Origin: UTCHB3 sp964531325
GTDB taxonomy: Bacteria > Bacteroidota > Ignavibacteria > Ignavibacteriales > Ignavibacteriaceae
Direction: 5' to 3'
Assembly (NCBI GenBank): GCA_964531325.1
Contig: CAZHCW010000001.1
Coordinates: forward strand, 297,091 to 361,090
Length of the DNA stretch: 64,000 nucleotides
Shown: positions 54,243-63,187 of the stretch, in pieces
Numbering within the stretch: the stretch's first letter is position 1
How the letters are laid out: each line of letters begins with the position of its first letter
Made by a program: the position numbers and the translations under genes
Notes under the pieces: generated by a model
Told to the model about the DNA's origin: nothing
Databases searched by the model: none
Seen by the model: only the letters and a program-made list of their open reading frames with translations

Positions 54243-55925
54243 ATGAATGAAAATATCGATAGTGGCGCTTTTTCTCCCGACTTTGACAACGAGCTAAATC
54301 TCCAAAAGATGGAACTCGAAAAGGTAAAAGCCGAGGAAGAACGACTTACGACGCGAATAAGGACTCTTCAACAAAACCTTATCGATCTTGAAACAAAAGA
54401 AACTTCGCGGCTTAGCAGTTTTAAATCTCTTTATTCTAAAGAGAAGGAATTGCTCCTTAATGATGTCGAGAATCTGAAAAGAGAGAAACTTGATCTTGAA
54501 GAAAAAAATTCGGAACTTTCTGCCGGTGTGGCTGAGAACGAAACAAAACTTCTGAAATTACTTTCCGATCTCGCTACCAAAACCAGACTTGTTGCTTCTC
54601 TCGATTCTTATCTTCCTCAATTAGATTCTTCAATGCAAGAAAAAGAAAGAGAATTTAACAGAATTCTTCGTGAAATCGATTTGAACGATGAAAAACTCTC
54701 TCATCTCCTTAAAAGACTTGAACATGTTAATCGCGAGTTTGAGATCAAAAAACTGCAACTTGACTCATACGAGTCTTCGCTCCTGAATACACAAACTCTA
54801 TTGAGTGAGTTGGAAGGCAAGGTTGCAAAATATGACGGTCTTAAAAACGAAATCTTCAGAAATATCAAAAATTCGATCCAAAAAGAGAGTTCTCTAAAAG
54901 AGAAAATCGCCCGACTCGAAAAACACCTTGATACACTTGAATCAAACCGGTTTGAAATAGAGTCAAATCTTCTTAAAGCAGAAGAAAACTTTATTTCGAT
55001 GGCTGCCACATTTAAGGAAGATATTGACGCTGTTAAAATTAAACACCGTGAAATCTCTAAAAAACTGATAGATAAAGAACTTACCCTGTTTAAAAAGACT
55101 GAAGAGATTGTAAAGAAAGAAAAACTACTCACAGGCCTTGAAATTGAGTTTAGAGCAGTTGAATACAGAATAAAAGTGGCATCTGAAGAAGTTCAGACAC
55201 ATGCAGCAAGAAAATTAAAACTGCAGGAAGAGATTCTGCAACTCTCGGGTGAAAAAATTAAACTTGAAAATTCAAGAGACGGACTTCTGCTTGAACTTGA
55301 AAAAGCAGGCGAAAAATCGACTGAGACTGAAGAAAGTTTTGTTAAAGTTTTACAAAGCTTCAGAGACGAGATCGAATCTTTAAAACTCGCCAGAGATGCA
55401 GCCCAAAATGAATATACTCTGATGGAAGAAAGATTACAAATTCTGCGAAATGATGCTCAAAAATCGGAAAGAAATTTTTCAGGAACCGTGCTTGAAAACG
55501 ACCAGCTATTAGCCGATCGGGAGGCACTCACTCATGAAATATCAAAACTGATCGAGTTAAAGTCCAAACTTGAATCATCCACCTCAATTGAAGATGAGAT
55601 TGTAACAGTTCCCCCGGAAGAACCACTTGTTGAAACAACAATCAAACAGGATGAAGAAATACCTAAAGAAATCGAAAAGATCATTCCTCCTTATGGTTAT
55701 AGTGGAATTGATAAGGAACTTCTAAGTTACCTCTCATCAGAATTGGAAGATTTTGGAAGTGAGTCGATAAAAAAAGAACTGGAAAACCTGACAGCAACAC
55801 TTCAGGACGACTCGCAGGAATTGGATTTACCAGAAATGAAGCTGCAATCTCCACCAAATGCTGACGAATTAAAGAACCTTATTAAAAAAATCAATGAAAA
55901 TCCGGCTGAGGAAGAAGAAATATAA
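54243..55925 (+). CDS. Giant coiled-coil protein 2
   Basis: This 560-residue protein is nearly all coiled coil from about residue 15 to 450 (ELNLQKMELEKVKAEEERLT, SKEKELLLNDVENLKREKL). A Pro/Glu-rich acidic tail follows (PPEEPLVETTIKQDEEIP) and a short helical end. No known domain is seen. It follows the first coiled-coil gene by 16 bases, and the C-terminal acidic tail could be a partner-binding site. Co-assembly with protein 1 is proposed from genetic linkage and matched coil lengths. Confidence 0.7.
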   Translation: MNENIDSGAFSPDFDNELNLQKMELEKVKAEEERLTTRIRTLQQNLIDLETKETSRLSSFKSLYSKEKELLLNDVENLKREKLDLEEKNSELSAGVAENETKLLKLLSDLATKTRLVASLDSYLPQLDSSMQEKEREFNRILREIDLNDEKLSHLLKRLEHVNREFEIKKLQLDSYESSLLNTQTLLSELEGKVAKYDGLKNEIFRNIKNSIQKESSLKEKIARLEKHLDTLESNRFEIESNLLKAEENFISMAATFKEDIDAVKIKHREISKKLIDKELTLFKKTEEIVKKEKLLTGLEIEFRAVEYRIKVASEEVQTHAARKLKLQEEILQLSGEKIKLENSRDGLLLELEKAGEKSTETEESFVKVLQSFRDEIESLKLARDAAQNEYTLMEERLQILRNDAQKSERNFSGTVLENDQLLADREALTHEISKLIELKSKLESSTSIEDEIVTVPPEEPLVETTIKQDEEIPKEIEKIIPPYGYSGIDKELLSYLSSELEDFGSESIKKELENLTATLQDDSQELDLPEMKLQSPPNADELKNLIKKINENPAEEEEI

Positions 55926-55989
55926 AGATATCTCTTGCTTATTTTTCCATTTCTTCATAAATTGGTGTCTTGATTTTTTTAATTATCCC

Positions 55990-56066
55990 GGCGGGGTAGC
56001 TCAGCAGGTTAGAGCAGTGGAATCATAATCCACGTGTCGGGGGTTCGAGTCCCTCCCCCGCTACCA
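55990..56066 (+). tRNA. tRNA-Met (anticodon CAU)
   Basis: 77-nt gene with acceptor arms GGCGGGG/CCCCGCT (G-U at the end), D-arm GCTC/GAGC, anticodon stem GTGGA/TCCAC with loop ATCATAA giving CAU, T-arm with TTCGAGT, discriminator A and encoded CCA. The G1-U72 pair and the arm pattern suit an elongator Met tRNA rather than the initiator. A lysidine-modified Ile tRNA is a less likely alternative. Confidence 0.92.
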
Positions 56067-56085
56067 ATATTTTTTTGGAGAATAG

Positions 56086-56403
56086 ATGTTTAGTTTTTTT
56101 AGTATAGTTATTATCATCCTGGCAATTTTGCTGATTATTACCGTTTTGACACAACAGTCAAAAGGAAGTGGGCTTACCGCAACTTTTGGTGGGGGCAGCA
56201 TGGGTAGTATGTTTGGTACCCGTCGTACTGCAGATTTTCTTGCAAAAGCCACCTGGGGTATGGCAGCAGCTATTGCTATTCTAACAATTCTGGTGAACGG
56301 CTTTTTCCTTCCCAAAAGTTCAGATGCAGAAAGTGTGATCCAACAAGGAACACCAACCCAAACCGCTCCGGCAAATCCGGGTGGAAGCCAACCTGCAAAA
56401 TAA
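56086..56403 (+). CDS. secG: SecG preprotein translocase subunit
   Basis: This 105-residue membrane protein of the Sec channel supports protein export. It has two hydrophobic helices (FSIVIIILAILLIITVLTQ and ATWGMAAAIAILTILVNGF), separated by the family's conserved QQSKGSGLTATFGGG loop and GTRRTADFLAK segment. The Pro/Gln-rich tail is poorly conserved. It lies 19 bases after tRNA-Met and may be cotranscribed with it, then terminates at a strong hairpin. Confidence 0.95.
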   Translation: MFSFFSIVIIILAILLIITVLTQQSKGSGLTATFGGGSMGSMFGTRRTADFLAKATWGMAAAIAILTILVNGFFLPKSSDAESVIQQGTPTQTAPANPGGSQPAK

Positions 56404-56423
56404 AACAGATTTTTTTCTTTTAG

Positions 56424-56458
56424 AAGCTGTTATCCTTCCGGGATAACAGCTTTTTTTT
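56424..56458 (+). terminator. Rho-independent terminator of secG
   Basis: AAGCTGTTATCC/GGATAACAGCTT, 12-bp stem with a short loop and an eight-T tail on the plus strand. The other strand lacks the T-run, so it acts mainly on secG. Confidence 0.9.
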
Positions 56459-56459
56459 G

Positions 56460-57674
56460 TTACAGGGTGTTAATTAGATATTCAAAAATTTGATCCTGTA
56501 AACCACGATAATAATCAGGATAACCTGCTGAGAAATTAAAAAAGACAGCCCCAATCAAATCTCTCCCCTTCTTCGTTCTAAAATATCCGCTTAATGTTAT
56601 CACTCCCCTTAAGGTTCCGGTTTTGCCGTGTAAATTGTTTTCACCATTAGCATCTTGCATCCTGCCTCTTAGTGTTCCGTCAACTCCTGAAATACTTAAA
56701 GTTGAATAAAACTGACTCCTGAATACTATATTGGAATAGATATACTGATAGATGCTTACTATTACCCCGGTAGGGATATTATTCCTTCTTGAGAGTCCAC
56801 TGCCATCCGCCAGTGTTGTTCCCTTTAAATAGGCTCCACAATCATTCAAAAATGCCATACAAAGCTTAATTCCGTTTTTTGTACTCCCCCTCTCGCCGTT
56901 CACAGCGGCACTTATAAGCTTCATGGTATATTCTGCAAGAAAATTATCACTCCGCTTATTAACAGTCTTCAACAAATCTGATAGTTTCATTTCAACTGTG
57001 GAAACAAGTGTCGAATTACCGGGGGTCTCACTTGCTACCGTTTCACCCTTAACAACCACACCAGCGTTAACCAGGAGCTGCTTAAATCGTTGAGCTATAG
57101 CAACAGGGGGGCTTGTAAACTTTTTACCGCTCAGGAATTTATTTTTATCAACAACCAATGCGGAAAGAGGATATGTTTCATAATCCCCTTCACCATTCCC
57201 AACATACTGTGTTCTTTCATACTGATCATCAAAAAATGTATCGTCGCCAACTATATCTCCCTCAATCACCCTGATACCCTGCTGCTTAACCTTTGAAGCA
57301 AAGTTCTCGAGGTCTTTTGAGGTAAATAATGGATTCCCTTGAGCCCGAAGATATATGCTGCCGTTTAAGGTACCTGAGTTGTCAACCTTGCCCGAATATC
57401 GCAACTCTGTTGCCAATAAATAATCCCCACCAAGAAGATGCAGCGCTGCCGCACTTGTAACCACTTTTGTGTTTGATGCAGGAATCAAAGGAAGTCTGTG
57501 ACCCTTAGTGTAAACCGTATCCATCGTCTCTGCGTCTATAATCAAAATGGAATAGTCTGAACCGGCAGGAATTTTGGCTGTTATTTCATTTATCCCGCCC
57601 CTTACCTCGGTATATTGGCCGTAGGACACCGTAACAAATAACATTAGAATAAAAAGTTGTAAGTATTTTTTCAC
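56460..57674 (-). CDS. dacB: D-alanyl-D-alanine carboxypeptidase/endopeptidase (PBP4, S13)
   Basis: This 404-residue exported penicillin-binding protein trims peptidoglycan peptides. A signal peptide ends near VTVSYGQ. The active site is S67-N-T-K70 in LIPASNTK, with the SxN box in RSDNFLAEY and KTG in HGKTGTLRG; the insert domain of the family (about 100-215) and the GSGLSRRN block are also clear. The length is typical for this smaller S13 subgroup. The convergent secG terminator lies just past the stop. Confidence 0.92.
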   Translation of the reverse strand: MKKYLQLFILMLFVTVSYGQYTEVRGGINEITAKIPAGSDYSILIIDAETMDTVYTKGHRLPLIPASNTKVVTSAAALHLLGGDYLLATELRYSGKVDNSGTLNGSIYLRAQGNPLFTSKDLENFASKVKQQGIRVIEGDIVGDDTFFDDQYERTQYVGNGEGDYETYPLSALVVDKNKFLSGKKFTSPPVAIAQRFKQLLVNAGVVVKGETVASETPGNSTLVSTVEMKLSDLLKTVNKRSDNFLAEYTMKLISAAVNGERGSTKNGIKLCMAFLNDCGAYLKGTTLADGSGLSRRNNIPTGVIVSIYQYIYSNIVFRSQFYSTLSISGVDGTLRGRMQDANGENNLHGKTGTLRGVITLSGYFRTKKGRDLIGAVFFNFSAGYPDYYRGLQDQIFEYLINTL

Positions 57675-57781
57675 TAAAACCTGAGAAGTTTGTTTCTAAT
57701 TGAATTATTTATAAAGCTTGCTTTGTTTAATTTAAAGATATGAATTATCATTTTTACCCGAAACCTAAAAAAGAGGAACTA

Positions 57782-58588
57782 ATGGAAGGAAAAAGAAGAC
57801 CTGTAAAATCTTATAAAAAAGAGGAATTTCTAAATTCGAGTGAAGCCAGAACTGTAAGAATACTCTCTGAATACCTCGATCCTGATGTAAAGTTTAGAAG
57901 GAATCAAATTACTGATACAATAGTGTTTTTTGGATCTGCCAGAATAAAACCAAGACATAAAGTATTGCAGGAAATTGCTGAATTTAAAAAGAGCGAGACT
58001 GGTGGAGAAGAAGAGATAAGACAACTGAACAGAGCACTTGAGGCTTCCAAATATTATGATGAGGCTGTTGAACTTGCAAAACTTACAGGTGAATATCTTA
58101 ATTCGAAAACCACTCACGACGAAGGTTACGCGATCGTTACCGGTGGTGGACCCGGTATAATGGAAGCTGCAAACAAAGGGGCAACTCTTGCCGGTTGTAA
58201 ATCAGTCGGTTTAACAATTAGCCTCCCAAATGAAGAGAGTATGAACGATTATGTTATCGATGAATTGGGATTCGAATTTCACTACTTCTTTATGCGTAAA
58301 TTCTGGTTTGCATATTTGGCAAAAGCTGTGATTATTTTTCCCGGAGGGTTTGGAACTCTGGATGAAATGTTTGAAATTCTTACTTTGGTGCAAACTAAAA
58401 AGATGACCAAGGAGATGAAAATTATCCTCTACGGTTCCGATTTTTGGAATGACCTGATAAACTTCGATAAACTGATAGATCTGGGCACAATCTCCCCGAA
58501 TGATGTGAATCTTTTTGAAATTCACGACACTCCGGAAGATACTTTTGAATCTCTTAAGAAGTATATGGAATCGAGACAACCGAGATAA
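57782..58588 (+). CDS. LOG family protein (TIGR00730-type, lysine-decarboxylase-like fold)
   Basis: This 268-residue Rossmann-type protein has the family lines GGGPGIMEAANKGA and PGGFGTLDEMFE, the phosphoribohydrolase motif of LOG enzymes that cleave nucleoside 5'-monophosphates. The reaction in bacteria is probably release of a base from a purine monophosphate, but the substrate here is unknown. I start at the ATG at 57782, where GAGG lies five bases upstream and family similarity begins. The earlier ATG at 57740 adds 14 residues. Confidence 0.85.
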   Translation: MEGKRRPVKSYKKEEFLNSSEARTVRILSEYLDPDVKFRRNQITDTIVFFGSARIKPRHKVLQEIAEFKKSETGGEEEIRQLNRALEASKYYDEAVELAKLTGEYLNSKTTHDEGYAIVTGGGPGIMEAANKGATLAGCKSVGLTISLPNEESMNDYVIDELGFEFHYFFMRKFWFAYLAKAVIIFPGGFGTLDEMFEILTLVQTKKMTKEMKIILYGSDFWNDLINFDKLIDLGTISPNDVNLFEIHDTPEDTFESLKKYMESRQPR

Positions 58589-58650
58589 CTCCGGCTTCCC
58601 TGAGGTGAGAGCCTCGCCGGATGGCGAGTCACTTCATCTTTATAGAAGTT

Positions 58651-58696
58651 AAAAAAAGGTTTGTGCCTTATATCTTTCGATATCAAGGCACAAACC
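58651..58696 (-). terminator. Rho-independent terminator of rpsU
   Basis: GGTTTGTGCCTT/AAGGCACAAACC, 12-bp arms with an inner TATC/GATA hairpin and a run of seven T on the minus strand. The neighbouring stretch at 58600-58636 folds into an additional GC-rich hairpin (CTCGCC-GGAT-GGCGAG) with no obvious role. Confidence 0.85.
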
Positions 58697-58728
58697 AAAT
58701 CAAAATCTACTAAGAGTTGAGGGTATAA

Positions 58729-58920
58729 CTAATCTTTATTGTCTGTTCTGTGAGCTCTTCTCTCCGCTTTAATCCTCTCCATCCTCTTTTTGATGGAAGG
58801 TTTTACGAAGAAAGTTCTCTTCTTATATTCTTTTAATATCCCTGAGCGTTCATATTTCTTTTTGAAACGCTTCAGCGCTTTATCAATCGATTCATTTTCT
58901 TGTACAGTAATGCCTATCAA
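58729..58920 (-). CDS. rpsU: 30S ribosomal protein S21
   Basis: This 63-residue bS21 is recognised from ESIDKALKRFKKKYERSGIL and the basic tail (KRTFFVKPSIKKRMERIKAERR). It sits at the mRNA exit site of the small subunit. The start is the ATG at 58920, and the terminator follows. The zinc-ribbon gene upstream on the same strand is 13 bases away and is probably cotranscribed. Confidence 0.95.
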   Translation of the reverse strand: MIGITVQENESIDKALKRFKKKYERSGILKEYKKRTFFVKPSIKKRMERIKAERRAHRTDNKD

Positions 58921-58933
58921 GCTAATACCTTTC

Positions 58934-59314
58934 TTAGTTGGTGGAAGCCAATAATTTTTTTATACCTTTACTCTGAAATTCAACAGTCAACGATATCTTC
59001 GTCGATGAAAGAACGGATTTAGATTTGACAACGCCAAAATCTTCCCATCCTTTATGAAACAAAACACTGCCGATTTCATAATCTCTGTCGGGTGAGTAGT
59101 CAACTGCTTCACCCATATCAATGTTCTTTACAGAAATCCTGTCGTCCCTGATGATATCATCGAGAGTAATGACAAGTTTATTCTTGCACTTTTTACATTT
59201 AGCCCAGTACGCCTCTTCGCCAAAAGCCTCGCCAGCGGGTGTGGCGATTTCCATCTTGGTTACAGCTGCGCATGTTCTACAGAATGCTTCTATGTTCTTT
59301 GTTAGTCGTGCCAT
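58934..59314 (-). CDS. Zinc-ribbon protein with a CarD/Tudor-like C-terminal domain
   Basis: This 126-residue protein has a split zinc ribbon near the N-terminus (FCRTC and CKKC), followed by the PDRDYEIGSVLFHKGWEDFGVV segment and TVEFQSKGIKKLL. That resembles the small SH3-like barrels of CarD/RapA-type transcription factors (H..WG.G.V, VEF..G.K.L). A role in transcription or ribosome assembly is likely from its position before rpsU, but it is not proven. The start is the ATG at 59314; length matches other members of the group I can recall. Confidence 0.55.
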   Translation of the reverse strand: MARLTKNIEAFCRTCAAVTKMEIATPAGEAFGEEAYWAKCKKCKNKLVITLDDIIRDDRISVKNIDMGEAVDYSPDRDYEIGSVLFHKGWEDFGVVKSKSVLSSTKISLTVEFQSKGIKKLLASTN

Positions 59315-59389
59315 ATAATTTAAATTTTAGCTTTAAAATATACGGAAGATTTTCCCCTTTTCAAACAGGAAAGGGGAAAATCGTCTGTG

Positions 59390-61516
59390 TTAAAAATGTT
59401 TTTTTTCTCTTTTACGGTTTTTATCGCCAAAAGAAGGCCTGTCAGACTTTTTTTCGCGGGAATTGAACTCCTTAAAGCGTCTTGTGGAGTCTCCCCCAGG
59501 CGCCCCGTCGGCATTCTTTTTTCCTTTATAACCACCGGAAGATCCTTCTGAACTGCCGCTGCCTCCACGATAACCACCACCTGAAGATGATCCTCCTTCG
59601 GAGCTTCTGCCACGATAACCACCACCTGAAGATGATCCGCCTTCGGAGCTTCTGCCACGATAGCCACCACCCGAAGATGATCCGCCCTCTGAGCTTCTGC
59701 CACGATAGCCACCACCTGAGGATGATCCCTCAGAGTTTCCACCACGGTATCCACCACCTGAAGATGATCCTTCATAGTTTTTTTTACCTTTGTATCCACC
59801 ACCTGAAGATGAACCACCAGAGCGGCCTCTGCCAAATCCACCTCTGTCACCGCCACCAAAACTTCTGGGACGATCACTGCTGTAGGACCTTCTTGGACGA
59901 TCAGGATCACCCGGTTTCTTCTCAGAAACTTCAACAGAAATTTTTCTGCCTCTCATCTCTTTGTCCTCAAAAGCTTTCAGAATTACATCTGTAAACTCTG
60001 CATCAGCTTCGAAAAATGAGAAATTCCTCTGAAGTTCAATCTCGCCAATCTGAATGTCGGCAAATCCGGTGTAATCATTGATTAATCCCATAAGAGTTCC
60101 CGGCTTTACATTGTCTGTTTTTCCAATATTAATGAAAAAGCGCGCAAAGTTAACATCAGATCTTGAGGTTTTTCCGGTTGATTTTCCTTCTTTAGGGGCG
60201 TTCAGTTCAGTGCTGTTTTTATAATAATCAAGGAAACGGTTAAATTCAACCGAAACAAATTTCATAATAAGTTCTTCACGATCAAGCCATTCAAGCTTTC
60301 TGTAAATCTCAGGAAGGAATGATTCGATTTGGGTGTGATCAACTTCAACTTTTTCCATTCTGTCGATCAGGTGGAAAAGCTGCTTTTCACAAATCACTTT
60401 ACCATTTGGAACTTCTTCATAGGTGAACTTTTTATTGATCTGTTTTTCAATTCTGGTTATCAAATGTTTCTCTTTTTGATTGGAGATAACAATTGAAGTC
60501 CCCTTTTTACCGGCTCTGCCTGTTCTGCCACTTCTGTGGGTGTAGAGTTCAATTTCTTCAGGAAGGCTGTAATTTATAATATGGGTCAAGTTGTCAACAT
60601 CGAGTCCTCTTGCAGCCACATCAGTTGCCACGAGTATCTGAAGGTGTTTAATTCTGAATTTGTTCATTACAGAATCTCGCTGAGCCTGACTGAGATCTCC
60701 ATGTAATGCATCGGCATTATAACCGTCACGCATCAAAAGATCTGCCACTTCCTGGGTTTCTTTACGGGTTCTGCAAAATACTATACCGTAAATCTCAGGA
60801 TTAAAATCAACTATTCTTTTCAGTGCGAGATATCTGTCTTTGGCATAAACCATAAAACAAACATGATTAACATTTTCTGCACCTGAATTCTTTTTGCCGA
60901 TTGTTATTTCAACCGGATTTTCCATATATCTTTTTATGATGCCAGTAATCTCTGATGGCATGGTAGCCGAGAAAAGAAGCATGTTTTTGTCTTCCGGTGT
61001 CTCAGATAAAATCGCTTCGAGTTCATCTCTGAAACCCATGTTCAACATTTCATCCGCTTCATCAAGAACAACAGTTTCAACTTCAGAGATATTGATCTCT
61101 TTTCTGTTGATAAGATCGAGCAATCTGCCCGGTGTTGCAGAAATAATCTGTGCACCATTCTTAACGAGTTTAATCTGTCTTTCGATACTTGCTCCGCCAA
61201 AAACTGCGGCGACTTTAACGCCTTCTTTATATTTTGAGTAGTTTGCAAGATCATCAGCTATTTGAAGACAAAGTTCACGGGTTGGGCTAAGTATCAGCAC
61301 CTGAACCTGTTTTTTGTTTACATCTAAATTTTGAAGTATCGGTATGCCAAATGCGGCTGTTTTTCCGGTTCCTGTTTGTGCTAATGCAATAACATCTTTA
61401 CTGTTATCTGCGAGGAGAAGAGGTATCACCTGTTCCTGTACCGGCATCGGGGTTTCAAAACCCAATTCGGTGATGGCTTTAATAATGCTCTCTTCGATTC
61501 CTAATTCTTTAAACAT
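59390..61516 (-). CDS. DEAD-box RNA helicase (DeaD/CsdA-like) with a Gly-rich repeat tail
   Basis: This 708-residue ATP-dependent RNA helicase has the Q-motif at PMPVQEQVIPLLL, Walker A AQTGTGKTA, LDEADEML, SATMP, and in the second RecA domain VATDVAARGLDV and HRSGRTGRAGKKG. A DbpA-like RNA-binding domain (about 485-560) follows. The tail (about 574-666) is built of a GGGYRGRSSEGGSSS-type 15-residue unit repeated five to six times and then a basic Arg/Lys-rich end. It unwinds RNA and is often cold-shock induced; a 352-bp leader upstream fits that. Confidence 0.93.
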   Translation of the reverse strand: MFKELGIEESIIKAITELGFETPMPVQEQVIPLLLADNSKDVIALAQTGTGKTAAFGIPILQNLDVNKKQVQVLILSPTRELCLQIADDLANYSKYKEGVKVAAVFGGASIERQIKLVKNGAQIISATPGRLLDLINRKEINISEVETVVLDEADEMLNMGFRDELEAILSETPEDKNMLLFSATMPSEITGIIKRYMENPVEITIGKKNSGAENVNHVCFMVYAKDRYLALKRIVDFNPEIYGIVFCRTRKETQEVADLLMRDGYNADALHGDLSQAQRDSVMNKFRIKHLQILVATDVAARGLDVDNLTHIINYSLPEEIELYTHRSGRTGRAGKKGTSIVISNQKEKHLITRIEKQINKKFTYEEVPNGKVICEKQLFHLIDRMEKVEVDHTQIESFLPEIYRKLEWLDREELIMKFVSVEFNRFLDYYKNSTELNAPKEGKSTGKTSRSDVNFARFFINIGKTDNVKPGTLMGLINDYTGFADIQIGEIELQRNFSFFEADAEFTDVILKAFEDKEMRGRKISVEVSEKKPGDPDRPRRSYSSDRPRSFGGGDRGGFGRGRSGGSSSGGGYKGKKNYEGSSSGGGYRGGNSEGSSSGGGYRGRSSEGGSSSGGGYRGRSSEGGSSSGGGYRGRSSEGGSSSGGGYRGGSGSSEGSSGGYKGKKNADGAPGGDSTRRFKEFNSREKKSDRPSFGDKNRKREKKHF
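59519..59830. repeat. 45-bp coding repeats in the helicase tail
   Basis: The GGGYRG tail is encoded by near-identical 45-bp units (the most regular copies around 59560-59760) that make other reading frames appear open on both strands. Long open frames over this stretch on the plus strand and in another minus frame are by-products of the repeat. Confidence 0.85.
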
Positions 61517-61868
61517 ATTTTCCTTGTATGTTTTGGGGATCAGCCATGTTGTTACGATGTCACAAAGTCTCGAGACACAAAATCAACTTTTTGTCACTCG
61601 TTTGTCTTTATTAATCGCTTTTCAACTGATCAAATGCTAAAAAAATGAAGCCTGTTCATTTTTGTTAAAAGTAGATACTGGGGCAGTTACTTCTGAGCCA
61701 GAAGTAAATAAGTTGAACATAAAACCGGTTAGAAACTTTTCTCTAAGTCTGAGGTAGGCAAGAATCTCTATTTTTTGGAAGTTTTATATACCAATCGCCA
61801 CTCTTACAGGCCGTTTACGGAAATTTTTAATTTCCAGCTTTAAATATACGAATATTTATGAATATCCG
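61517..61868. other. 352-bp gap: leader of the helicase gene and upstream of the Usp terminus
   Basis: No gene is supported. A perfect hairpin TTACTTCT-GAGCC-AGAAGTAA lies at 61687-61707. The long leader before the helicase start is consistent with a post-transcriptionally regulated deaD-type mRNA, but no cold-shock box was recognised. Confidence 0.5.
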
Positions 61869-62327
61869 TCAATTATCTCGTTTGGGTGTAATTACAAGCA
61901 CAGGACAATCAGAGTGTCTGATTACCTTTTCTGCAACACTACCAAGAAGAGTGTGAAGAAGGCCTGTTTTACCCTGTGTGGCAATAACTATCAAATCCAT
62001 TTTTGTTTCTGCTGCATATTTTACAATTTCAGCATGACTGATGCCAAATCTGAAAACCTTCTCAATCTTCACATCACCAAACTTTTCTTTCATCTGGGAT
62101 ATACACTCGTCCATTTCCCTGTTTGCCTGCTCACGAAGTTCGTTTTCAATCCTCTCCTGCGTGAGGTCAAAAGTCCTTATCGCAAGAATCGGTTTAAAGT
62201 CCTCGATCACATTAAGCAGGTGAATTGTTGCATCATACTTCTGTGCTCTGTCAACAGCATATTCTGCAGCAGACATCGAGTATTTACTAAAATCGGTTGG
62301 GAACAAGATGTTTTTAATGTTTGTCAT
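61869..62327 (-). CDS. Universal stress protein, UspA family
   Basis: This 152-residue Usp fold protein starts NIKNILFPTDFSKYSMSAAEYAVD. The ATP-binding loop is VIATQGKTGLLHTLLGSVAE (G-x2-G-x9-G-S type), followed by VIRHSDCPVLVI. It is predicted to bind ATP and act in stress survival. ATG at 62327; monocistronic, nine bases before the anti-sigma stop. Confidence 0.92.
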   Translation of the reverse strand: MTNIKNILFPTDFSKYSMSAAEYAVDRAQKYDATIHLLNVIEDFKPILAIRTFDLTQERIENELREQANREMDECISQMKEKFGDVKIEKVFRFGISHAEIVKYAAETKMDLIVIATQGKTGLLHTLLGSVAEKVIRHSDCPVLVITPKRDN

Positions 62328-62336
62328 TGTATGCCT

Positions 62337-63182
62337 CTAATTCAATCCACAAAAAAGGGATTTTAATTTTTCCGAATTTTCCTTCGAAACTACCGCTCTC
62401 ACATTGGAACCACATTTGTTTATCACGATTCCCATGCTCTCTGCATCCTGCGTATAACAGGAACCTGCCATTATGGTGGACAAAATTTTGTTGTCGAGAT
62501 TTAACTTTTTCTCCGATGTAAGATACTTTTGATCCACTTCGAATATGTAAAGCAGATTCCCTTTTACATCCTTCAACACAACATGACCAAATTTTTCTCC
62601 GTTATCCTGAGAAACCACAGCACCAACATATTGCCACCCCTTTGGGCAGACCATTCGAACTGCATAACGAAGCCCTTTGGTGTGAAAAAACGACTTTATC
62701 GTGTTTGAATCACTCGATGCAATTTCACATGAGAGTTTTGAATCGAGTATGGCCTTAAAATTATTCATCGCCATTTTGTCGAGACTAAATTTCGATTCGA
62801 GCACCTCAAGTTTGGGATCAATCTCACCGTCAATTACCCGGAATATAAAAAGCGTAAGGAATATCACTGCTACAGCGGCGGCATAAGCCCAGGGTCTGAG
62901 ACTAAAAAAAGGTTTTGATGATGCAGGACTCTCTTCAGGAAATTTCCCTGTCCTGATATCCAACATTATTCTGTTTTTTAGAGATGAAGGACAAGTATGA
63001 AAACGGCATTTGTTTTTTACTGTCTTTTTTATGGTGGTTTGAATATGATATTCAAACTTCAGGTCGGAATCAGACTCAGAAAGAGTTCTGATCTTTGCCT
63101 GTAATTGGGAGTCATTAATTTCATTATCAACTAAAGCTGTAACTAACTCGGCGTATTCGTGTTTATCTTTATCGTGCATCAT
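62337..63182 (-). CDS. Membrane-anchored anti-sigma factor paired with the ECF sigma factor
   Basis: This 281-residue protein has an N-terminal cytoplasmic part (about 1-90) with CRFHTCP, a transmembrane helix (AYAAAVAVIFLTLFIF) and a longer extracytoplasmic domain. The zf-HC2 motif HxxxCxxC is not clean in the N-terminal half; only the C-x3-H/C pair in CRFHTCP is visible. Its start lies five bases after the sigma gene's stop, giving the classic sigma/anti-sigma pair. The C-terminal domain is unrecognised and probably senses the envelope signal. Confidence 0.75.
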   Translation of the reverse strand: MMHDKDKHEYAELVTALVDNEINDSQLQAKIRTLSESDSDLKFEYHIQTTIKKTVKNKCRFHTCPSSLKNRIMLDIRTGKFPEESPASSKPFFSLRPWAYAAAVAVIFLTLFIFRVIDGEIDPKLEVLESKFSLDKMAMNNFKAILDSKLSCEIASSDSNTIKSFFHTKGLRYAVRMVCPKGWQYVGAVVSQDNGEKFGHVVLKDVKGNLLYIFEVDQKYLTSEKKLNLDNKILSTIMAGSCYTQDAESMGIVINKCGSNVRAVVSKENSEKLKSLFCGLN

Positions 63183-63187
63183 CTCAA

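Noticed and set aside
59320..59994. Long open frames on both strands over the helicase tail
   Set aside because: They are shadows of the 45-bp repeats; the in-frame DEAD-box reading is clearly the real one.
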